Of a stretch of 5,990 bases of DNA, positions 1 to 4,425 are shown in pieces; positions within the stretch are counted from its first letter, which is position 1, and every line of letters begins with the position of its first letter. The DNA is from CAZPFP01 sp964585895. Lineage in GTDB: Bacteria; Patescibacteriota; Microgenomatia; PFEM01; JAHIFH01. Location of the stretch: positions 1 to 5,990 of the forward strand of contig CAZPFP010000035.1 in assembly GCA_964585895.1 (NCBI GenBank), in the 5' to 3' direction. Under the pieces are notes generated by a model that was not told the origin of the DNA, ran no database searches, and worked only from the letters and a program-made list of their open reading frames with translations. Position numbers and translations under genes: made by a program.

Positions 1-201
1 AACAATTTAGCCGTAGGGATGACGGAAAAATACTCAAAATACATGTGGGGGTGGCCGTTTAATTTCATTAAAAAGGCACAGGAAAATAATAGCCCTGTTT
101 ATTTGATGGTTGATACGCCAGAGGAAATAAGATGGGCTAAGAATCTACCCGTCAGCGGAATTATTACCGACCATATTGAGACAGTTGGCAGAGAATATTA
201 A
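1..201 (+). CDS. C-terminal fragment of a probable glycerophosphodiester phosphodiesterase (5' end outside window)
   Basis: The frame is open from the first base to a TAA stop and encodes the last 66 residues of a protein whose start lies upstream. An internal ATG at position 19 is probably not the start, because the frame continues in front of it. The ending, with VYLMVDTPEEIRWA followed by VSGIITDHIETVG, matches the last beta-alpha unit of GDPD-family TIM barrels. In that family a strand resembling 'vyvWTvn' is followed by a helix and then 'GvdGIiTD.p'. These enzymes hydrolyse glycerophosphodiesters to glycerol-3-phosphate and an alcohol. The catalytic His, Glu and Asp residues lie upstream and cannot be checked, so activity is not shown. 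Another TIM-barrel hydrolase is the main alternative. The gene is separated from the next one by a terminator, so it is probably not in the same operon as the downstream genes. Confidence 0.62.
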   Translation, partial: NNLAVGMTEKYSKYMWGWPFNFIKKAQENNSPVYLMVDTPEEIRWAKNLPVSGIITDHIETVGREY

Positions 202-209
202 AAACAATA

Positions 210-335
210 TTAGATTTTAAGTTGTAAAAATCTATTAACTTCTTTATTCGTAAATTCTGGATATTCCAGCTCAGTTGCCCAGTCTATTTGTCCGAAATCA
301 TACCATCGTTCGAGCTTGGAATAGAAAAGCCCGAT
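210..335 (-). pseudogene. Possible remnant of an unidentified reverse-strand gene
   Basis: On the reverse strand a frame is open from just after a stop at 336-338 to a TAA at 210-212, about 41 codons. It contains a protein-like stretch, including LERWYDFGQIDWATELEYPE, rich in aromatic and charged residues. There is no ATG, GTG or TTG in frame, so it cannot be an intact gene as it stands. It may be the decayed 3' end of a gene whose front was lost. I do not recognise the family. The forward strand also has a stop-free frame across much of this stretch, so chance remains a real possibility. Confidence 0.25.
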
Positions 336-354
336 TTATTGGGTTTCTTTTTTT
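327..354 (+). terminator. Rho-independent terminator after the GDPD-like gene
   Basis: AAGCCC (327-332) pairs with GGGTTT (341-346) around an 8-nt loop; one pair is G-U. The second arm runs directly into TTTCTTTTTTT, ending at 354. This is the usual hairpin plus U-tract form, oriented to stop transcription coming from the upstream gene. The stem is short and the U-tract has one C. The reverse strand has only a short U-run on the other side, so it looks one-directional. The T-tract directly adjoins the promoter of the next gene. Confidence 0.6.
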
Positions 355-355
355 A

Positions 356-364
356 TGTTAAAAT
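356..364 (+). promoter_or_regulatory. Extended -10 promoter element for the DUF3307 gene
   Basis: TGT followed by TAAAAT (359-364) matches the extended -10 form TGnTAnnnT. Eight bases separate the hexamer from the ATG at 373, so initiation at the normal distance would fall on or next to the start codon. No good -35 box is visible, and that region overlaps the upstream terminator hairpin. No Shine-Dalgarno sequence precedes the ATG, which fits a leaderless transcript. This is inferred from spacing only. Confidence 0.45.
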
Positions 365-372
365 AAGAATTA

Positions 373-738
373 ATGAAACTAACTCCATTTGAAGCTCTTT
401 TTCTCACCCATTTCATCTCCGACTGGCTCTTCCAGACCCAATGGGAAGCGCTGAATAAGTCCAAACAAATCACCCCTCTTTTAATTCATAGTCTGATTTA
501 CACTCTTTTTTTTATCCCGGTTTTTTACTTTTATCATTTTCAATGGTTTTATTTATTATTGCTTTTTATCTCTCACGCCATTTTAGACAACCGTCAATTT
601 GAGTTTTGGTGGATGGAGAAGATAAAAAGAACCAAGATAAAAGAATTTGGTGAAACTAACTGGGCCATCGTTCTCATTGGCATTGATCAAATTTTTCATT
701 TAGCCATACTGGGATTGTTAGTCCTTCTTTCGAACTAA
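373..738 (+). CDS. DUF3307 family small integral membrane protein
   Basis: The product has 121 residues. Near the N-terminus it carries HFISDWLFQTQWEALNKSK (residues 13-31), followed by HSLIYTL (39-45), SHAILD (67-72) and DQIFH (105-109). This spacing of His, Asp and Gln residues between hydrophobic segments is characteristic of DUF3307 proteins, whose function is unknown. Likely membrane segments are residues 36-54, 57-71 and 98-119, with the first conserved motif possibly forming an additional membrane-embedded helix. The repeated polar residues inside hydrophobic stretches (H13, D17, H39, H68, D72, D105, H109) suggest a membrane-embedded active or metal site, but that is inference. The ATG is the first in the frame, directly after an extended -10 element, with no Shine-Dalgarno sequence. 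The gene overlaps the convergent DUF4258 gene by 21 bp at its 3' end and has no separate terminator. Confidence 0.75.
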   Translation: MKLTPFEALFLTHFISDWLFQTQWEALNKSKQITPLLIHSLIYTLFFIPVFYFYHFQWFYLLLLFISHAILDNRQFEFWWMEKIKRTKIKEFGETNWAIVLIGIDQIFHLAILGLLVLLSN

Positions 739-1059
739 CTCATCAATTTTACTCAACCCCTTTTTAATCATTCTAGTTATCAATGGCTCTGACTGAGGAA
801 ATATGGCTTTGCCATTACCCATTAGTTTAGACCAGCAAGAAAGAATTACCCATTCTCCTTCTTCATTTTGTTTGGCGATGACTTCAATTCTTTGTTGGCC
901 GTAATTCTTGTAAAACTTTTTTGAACCAGGCGTTTTTCCCGGCAGATTCCCATCAGGATGTTGAAAAGTATACCAGGCATCAGACTGGGCAAGACCCCGA
1001 TTATAGAGCCGACTAATGGCGTGTTTAGTAAAAATAGCGTTCAGGTAGCGGGTTTTCAT
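718..1059 (-). CDS. DUF4258-like small protein
   Basis: The product has 113 residues when started at the ATG at 1059. The frame could extend to 1122, but that would run through the promoter region and into the murG start and would add 21 residues unlike the family, so 1059 is preferred. The core HAISRLYNRGL (residues 13-23), a K-F-Y strand after the central loop (48-50), QQRIEVIAKQ (55-64) and EWVILSCW (69-76) follow the pattern of DUF4258. That family is small and has a 'hA..R...Rgi' helix followed by beta strands. Its function is not established; it is often compared with small toxin-like or RelE-like folds, but no antitoxin gene lies beside it here. A charged helical tail (residues 92-113) extends past the core. 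A weak AGAG lies 4 nt before the ATG, and a TACACT hexamer ends 7 nt before it. The gene is transcribed divergently from murG. Confidence 0.65.
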   Translation of the reverse strand: MKTRYLNAIFTKHAISRLYNRGLAQSDAWYTFQHPDGNLPGKTPGSKKFYKNYGQQRIEVIAKQNEEGEWVILSCWSKLMGNGKAIFPQSEPLITRMIKKGLSKIDELVRKKD

Positions 1060-1066
1060 TATCTCT

Positions 1067-1072
1067 AGTGTA
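1067..1072 (-). promoter_or_regulatory. Candidate -10 box for the DUF4258 gene
   Basis: Read on the reverse strand this is TACACT, a TAnnnT hexamer ending 7 nt before the ATG at 1059. It overlaps the forward TATAAT box used for murG. A second reverse-strand option is TATTAT (1072-1077), which would leave a leader of a few bases carrying AGAG. The sequence alone does not decide between them. Confidence 0.35.
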
Positions 1073-1076
1073 TAAT
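1071..1076 (+). promoter_or_regulatory. Consensus -10 box TATAAT for murG
   Basis: This is a perfect TATAAT eight bases before the GTG start of murG, so transcription would begin at or within about two bases of the start codon. No convincing -35 box is present at 16-18 bp, and no Shine-Dalgarno sequence fits between the box and the start. It sits in ATAATAATTAT, which contains the palindrome ATAATTAT (1075-1082) and allows reading in both directions. Confidence 0.6.
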
Positions 1077-1084
1077 AATTATCA

Positions 1085-2209
1085 GTGAAAAAGAAAATCG
1101 TCATTACCGGCGGCCATCTCACCCCCGCCTTAGCAGTGATTGAAGAGTTAGAAAAGAAGAAAAACTTCCAAATCTATTTTTTTGGCCGTCAATATGCTTC
1201 CGTGGCTGAGAAAACAAAATCAATGGAGGCTGAGCTTTTGGAAGAGAAAAACCTGACTTTTATTCCCATTATTGCCGGTAAAGTCCAACGCCATTGGGAC
1301 CGCTATACTTTTCTTTCTTATTTCAAAATTCCAATTGGTTTTTTTCACGCCTTGAGCTATTTAATAAAAATCAAACCGCAAATAATTCTTTCTTTTGGGG
1401 GTTATGTTAGCGTGCCGGTAGTTCTGGCGGGCTGGTTATTAAGGGTTCCCATTATTAACCATGAGCAAACCGCTAGTTATGGTTTGGCCAGTAAATTTAA
1501 CAGTCTTTTTGCTAATAAAATTGCCATTTCCTGGGAAGTGAGTAAAAAACATTTTCCTGCTAAAAAAGTGGTTCTAACCGGCAATCCGATCAGGAAAAAT
1601 GTTCTTCAATTTGATAAAGAAATCTGGCAGGTTTTTGATTTTGATGAGGAGTTACCCTTGGTTTTTATCACCGGCGGTAATCAGGGCTCTCATCTTCTTA
1701 ATCGGGCTACCGGTAAGATTATTAACCAGCTAATTAAAAACTACAACGTTTTTCACCAATCCGGTCACTTAGAGGCTAAAAGTGATTTTGAATGGCTGGA
1801 AGAGATTAGGGAAGAATTGCCCTCTCAACTAAAAAATCGCTATCACTGTAAAAAATACCTTGATGATAAAGAAATGGGTACTTTTTTGAATAAAGCTGAT
1901 TTAGTTGTTTCCCGAGCCGGAGCTAATATTGTTACCGAATTGGCCGTTTTAGGCAAGCCGGCTTTGTTAATTCCCATTCCTTGGGCTCATGGTGATGAGC
2001 AAAACAAAAACGCCCGGATACTGGTTGAAGCGGGAATAGCCGAAATCTTTTCTCAAAACCAACTGTCGCCAATGAAGTTGTCAAGAACAATTGAAAAAAT
2101 GATTAACAATCTTGATGTTTATCAAAGAAATTCTTCTCGGTCTAAGAAATTAGTCAAGCTTGATGCTGTCCAAACGATTGTCAAACTTGCCGAAGAGCTT
2201 GTCCAGTGA
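1085..2209 (+). CDS. murG: MurG, lipid I N-acetylglucosaminyltransferase
   Basis: The product has 374 residues, slightly longer than the roughly 355-residue E. coli enzyme. It transfers GlcNAc from UDP-GlcNAc to lipid I on the inner face of the membrane, giving lipid II, the last cytoplasmic step of peptidoglycan synthesis. It is a two-domain GT-B fold (GT28). Visible motifs are TGGHLTPALA (residues 8-17), the first glycine-rich loop; FGGYVSVP (104-111); NHEQTASYGLAS (125-136); TGNPIR (165-170); TGGNQGS (196-202), equivalent to the usual GGSQGA; SRAGANIVTE (276-285), the UDP-GlcNAc site; and HGDEQNKNA (302-310). The GTG start is chosen because MurG proteins begin a few residues before the first glycine loop and a TATAAT lies 8 bases upstream, leaving no space for a leader. 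The stop TGA overlaps the GTG of ftsQ. It heads the division cluster. Confidence 0.93.
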   Translation: MKKKIVITGGHLTPALAVIEELEKKKNFQIYFFGRQYASVAEKTKSMEAELLEEKNLTFIPIIAGKVQRHWDRYTFLSYFKIPIGFFHALSYLIKIKPQIILSFGGYVSVPVVLAGWLLRVPIINHEQTASYGLASKFNSLFANKIAISWEVSKKHFPAKKVVLTGNPIRKNVLQFDKEIWQVFDFDEELPLVFITGGNQGSHLLNRATGKIINQLIKNYNVFHQSGHLEAKSDFEWLEEIREELPSQLKNRYHCKKYLDDKEMGTFLNKADLVVSRAGANIVTELAVLGKPALLIPIPWAHGDEQNKNARILVEAGIAEIFSQNQLSPMKLSRTIEKMINNLDVYQRNSSRSKKLVKLDAVQTIVKLAEELVQ

Positions 2210-2937
2210 AAGCCAAGAAAACAATTGTTAAGCTGGTAAAATTTATTCTTCTGATAACTGGCTCAATTCTGATTCTTCTCTCTCTTTTTCTGTTATTAAA
2301 AGGTGATTTTTTCAAGATTGACCAAGTAATTTGCTATGACAAGGATAATCCCTGTCAAACTGATTTGTGGCTCAGGGTCAATGGTTTGGTTTTGGGGAAA
2401 AATATTATTCTTCTTTCACCTCAACAAGTAGAAGAACAGATTAAAGATGCTCTGCCTGAGGTTAATCAAGTTGAGATCGAGAAAAAATTACTTCATAAGT
2501 TAGTCGTTCATTTGACGATGAGAAAAGCGATGGCGGTGATTGAAGCCAATAATAACTATTATCAAGTCGATGAACAAGGTTTTATTTTAGCTAAATTAGA
2601 CCAGCCCACTGATTTAACCCTGATTGCTAGCGGTGAACTTTCAATAGCGGCTGATAATCATCAACTTGAATCACCCCCTGTTCTTGCCAGTCTTGATTTT
2701 CTTTATCAATTATTGATGAGAAATATGGCCACCCGGCGAATAGAAATTGTCAATTCTCGAGAACTGACTGTTTTTTTGAAAACCGGACCCAAAGCCCAAA
2801 TTTCTTTGGAAAAAAGCCTGGAAAAACAAGTTGGCTCTTTACAATTAATTTTAGACCGAGCTAAAATGGAAGGTAAGCAAATTCAGCTAATTGATTTGCG
2901 GTTTGATAAACCAGTTATCAGTTATTTCGAGCGCTAG
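2206..2937 (+). CDS. ftsQ: FtsQ/DivIB-type cell division protein
   Basis: The product has 243 residues: a short basic cytoplasmic N-terminus, one membrane segment (about residues 12-32), then an extracytoplasmic part. Residues 36-107 look like a POTRA domain, starting DFFKIDQV and including LGKNIILLSPQQVEEQI. The following beta domain contains YYQVDEQGFILAKL (118-131), matching the FtsQ pattern of a variable strand followed by 'vDe.G.vf', and it ends with LIDLRFDKPVISYF, a typical FtsQ terminus. FtsQ links the cytoplasmic ring to the septal synthesis enzymes. Overall identity to well-studied FtsQ proteins is clearly low; the call rests on architecture, motifs and gene order. It starts with a GTG that overlaps the murG stop in GTGA, indicating translational coupling. 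Cys43 and Cys50 lie outside the membrane and could form a disulfide. The 3' end contains TTATTTCGA, part of the repeat that follows. Confidence 0.85.
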   Translation: MKAKKTIVKLVKFILLITGSILILLSLFLLLKGDFFKIDQVICYDKDNPCQTDLWLRVNGLVLGKNIILLSPQQVEEQIKDALPEVNQVEIEKKLLHKLVVHLTMRKAMAVIEANNNYYQVDEQGFILAKLDQPTDLTLIASGELSIAADNHQLESPPVLASLDFLYQLLMRNMATRRIEIVNSRELTVFLKTGPKAQISLEKSLEKQVGSLQLILDRAKMEGKQIQLIDLRFDKPVISYFER

Positions 2938-3017
2938 TGAGAAACAAGGTTTTTGCTAAGCAAGGTTCTTATTTCGAATTTGTGAGAAACAAGGTTCTGC
3001 CGAAGGCAGGTTCTTAT
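2937..3017 (+). repeat. Two-copy, approximately 45-bp direct repeat with conserved hairpin in the ftsQ-ftsA gap
   Basis: GTGAGAAACAAGGTT occurs at 2937-2951 and 2982-2996, and AGGTTCTTAT at 2963-2972 and 3008-3017, all offset by exactly 45 bp. Over 36 aligned bases there are six differences. Between the two shared blocks each copy can fold. Copy 1 has TTGC-TAA-GCAA (2953-2963) with an outer T-G wobble. Copy 2 has CTGCC-GAA-GGCAG (2997-3009). Five of the six differences are compensatory or stem-strengthening and the sixth is in the loop. Similarity extends upstream, because TTATTTCGA precedes both copies (2922-2930 inside ftsQ and 2969-2977). The second copy ends in the ftsA start codon. Confidence 0.8.
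2997..3010 (+). promoter_or_regulatory. Hairpin overlapping the ftsA ribosome binding site
   Basis: CTGCC (2997-3001) and GGCAG (3005-3009) form a perfect 5-bp stem closed by a GAA triloop. The best Shine-Dalgarno candidate for ftsA, AGG at 3008-3010, lies five bases before the ATG at 3016 and overlaps the 3' arm. If folded in the mRNA, this stem could limit ribosome access; opening by ribosomes finishing ftsQ is possible but inferred. On the opposite strand the loop reads CTTCGG, the very stable UUCG type. Confidence 0.45.
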
Positions 3018-4329
3018 GGCTAAGCAAAGAATTATTGCCGGTATTGACGTGGGCTCTTCAAAAATAGCCACGGTTATTGGTTCGATTGGTGAAGAAGAAA
3101 AGGAAGTCAAAGTAATAGGCGCCGCCAGCATTCCTTCTCGCGGTATCAGAAAAGGCCAAATTGTTAATATTGAGGAAGCGGCTGAGGCAGTGGTGGAATC
3201 AGTTGAGTCAGCCGAAAGAATGGCCGGTTATAGTCTCACCCGAGCGATGGTAGCCATTAGCGGTCCCCATGTTGCTTCCCAGAACTCTAAGGGGGTGGTC
3301 GCGGTGGCGGAGCCAGAGGGAGAGATTAATGACAGCGATGTTCGCCGGGTGATTGAGGCCGCCAAGGCAGTTTCTTTACCCTCTTCCAGAGAAGTTATTC
3401 ATGTCATGCCCAGATATTTTACCGTTGATGGTCAAGACGGAATTAAGGACCCAATAGGCATGTCAGGAGTGAGATTAGAGGTAGAAACTCATATTGTCAC
3501 CGGTTCAACCACGGCGATGAGGAATCTAGCCAAGTGTGTTTCTGAGGTAGGCGCTGATGTTCAAAACTTAGTTTCGGCTGGCTTAGCGTCGGCTGAGGCA
3601 ACTTTAAGTGAAACAGAGAAAGAATTAGGCGTCGTTTTGGTAGACATCGGCGGCGGCGTGACTGATGTGGTCGTTTTTATTGAAGGCTCGCCTTTTTATA
3701 CCACTGTTTTACCGATTGGCGCGAAAAATGTAACCGCTGACCTGGCGATTGGCTTACGACTTTCTTTGGAGTCAGCCGAGAAAATTAAGATTGCTTTATC
3801 AGAAAAAACAGAATCAGGAGAACATAAGAAAGCTAAGCCGGAGGGGGAAGAAAAGGAAATCATGGAAAAAGATAAGGATGAAATTGATTTAAAAGAATTA
3901 GGGATTGTTGAAGAGGTGAAAAAAGTTTCCAGAAAAACCTTGACTGATGGCATTATTAGACCACGATTAAATGAAATTTTTACGATGGTTGGTTTAGAGC
4001 TAAAAAAGAGCGGGGCGATTGGTTTAACCCCCGCCGGATTGGTTATCGCTGGCGGGGGAGCGATGACGATCGGGATTGAAGAGGCAGCCAAAAGGAACTT
4101 GCCCATGCCGGTGAGAATTGGTGTGCCCCAGGGTATTACCGGTCTCATTGATGAAGCAGGAAAACCGGATTTTACCACCGCTGTTGGCTTGCTTCATTAC
4201 GGGGTTAAAAGTGAAGCTCGAGGGATTGACAATTTTTCTTTATCAAAGATTGGCAAGAAATTAGAGAAAATTCCTTTTCGGGGAGTGGTCGGTAAAGTGA
4301 GTGATTTAGTCAAACAATTTCTACCCTAG
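3016..4329 (+). CDS. ftsA: FtsA, actin-like membrane tether of the FtsZ ring
   Basis: The product has 437 residues; E. coli FtsA has 420. FtsA is an actin-fold ATPase that binds the FtsZ C-terminal peptide and anchors the ring to the cytoplasmic membrane. Visible elements are the phosphate-1 motif AGIDVGSSKIATVIG (residues 8-22); an SHS2/1C domain at about 86-163, including VIHVMPRYFTVDG; the phosphate-2 motif LVDIGGGVTDVVVF (208-221); PIGAKNVTADLAIGL (233-247); AEKIKIAL (254-261); the adenosine motif VIAGGGAMTIGI (343-354); and a C-terminal amphipathic helix GVVGKVSDLVKQFLP (423-437), the membrane-targeting sequence. Residues 262-292 form a strongly charged Glu/Lys-rich segment after AEKIKIAL, longer than expected there. 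The ATG has AGG five bases upstream, inside a repeated hairpin. The ATP-binding and C-terminal features are intact. Confidence 0.95.
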   Translation: MAKQRIIAGIDVGSSKIATVIGSIGEEEKEVKVIGAASIPSRGIRKGQIVNIEEAAEAVVESVESAERMAGYSLTRAMVAISGPHVASQNSKGVVAVAEPEGEINDSDVRRVIEAAKAVSLPSSREVIHVMPRYFTVDGQDGIKDPIGMSGVRLEVETHIVTGSTTAMRNLAKCVSEVGADVQNLVSAGLASAEATLSETEKELGVVLVDIGGGVTDVVVFIEGSPFYTTVLPIGAKNVTADLAIGLRLSLESAEKIKIALSEKTESGEHKKAKPEGEEKEIMEKDKDEIDLKELGIVEEVKKVSRKTLTDGIIRPRLNEIFTMVGLELKKSGAIGLTPAGLVIAGGGAMTIGIEEAAKRNLPMPVRIGVPQGITGLIDEAGKPDFTTAVGLLHYGVKSEARGIDNFSLSKIGKKLEKIPFRGVVGKVSDLVKQFLP

Positions 4330-4336
4330 ACAATTG

Positions 4337-4345
4337 TGTTATGAT
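4337..4345 (+). promoter_or_regulatory. Extended -10 promoter of ftsZ
   Basis: TGT followed by TATGAT (4340-4345) matches the extended -10 form, placed 8 bp after the ftsA stop. Initiation would be near 4352, giving an untranslated leader of about 75 nt before ftsZ. No clear -35 box is seen, which is usual for extended -10 promoters. This would let ftsZ be transcribed separately from ftsA, as is known for several dcw clusters. Confidence 0.5.
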
Positions 4346-4354
4346 AGATATCAT
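4341..4354. promoter_or_regulatory. Inverted repeat at the ftsZ promoter, possible operator
   Basis: ATGATA and TATCAT form a perfect inverted repeat around GA. It overlaps the -10 hexamer and the expected transcription start, where a dimeric repressor would block initiation. The site is short and AT-rich, so chance is not excluded. Confidence 0.35.
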
Positions 4355-4356
4355 AA

Positions 4357-4395
4357 AGTTAAAGGATTTAAGAGTTTAAAAAGTTTAAAAGATTT
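4357..4395 (+). repeat. Short AT-rich direct repeats in the ftsZ leader
   Basis: AGTTTAAAA is repeated exactly in tandem at 4373-4381 and 4382-4390. A related stretch, AGTTAAAGGATTT, at 4357-4369 resembles AGTTTAAAAGATTT at 4382-4395. The set lies between the proposed promoter and the ftsZ start. It could affect leader structure or protein binding, or be slippage-derived; nothing in the sequence decides this. Confidence 0.5.
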
Positions 4396-4425
4396 GCTTC
4401 TTATTTTCTCCTGCCCGAGATAACA

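Noticed and set aside
1060..1122. Longer start for the DUF4258 gene (21 extra residues)
   Set aside because: It would place coding sequence across the murG start and the divergent promoter, and the extra residues do not resemble the family; the ATG at 1059 directly precedes the conserved core.
2937..3017. CRISPR array or insertion-sequence scar
   Set aside because: There are only two copies, with no spacer of independent sequence, no target-site duplication and no transposase; hairpin-preserving variation fits a structured regulatory or palindromic repeat better.
2934..3131. Reverse-strand open frame of 65 codons over the ftsQ-ftsA gap, with a repeated NLVSH peptide
   Set aside because: The peptide repeat only mirrors the 45-bp DNA repeat, and the frame lies antisense to the certain start of ftsA, with no family resemblance or ribosome binding site.
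3696..4178. Reverse-strand open frame of 160 codons inside ftsA
   Set aside because: It is fully antisense to conserved FtsA motifs and has a low-complexity Ser/Pro/Ile composition typical of a shadow frame.
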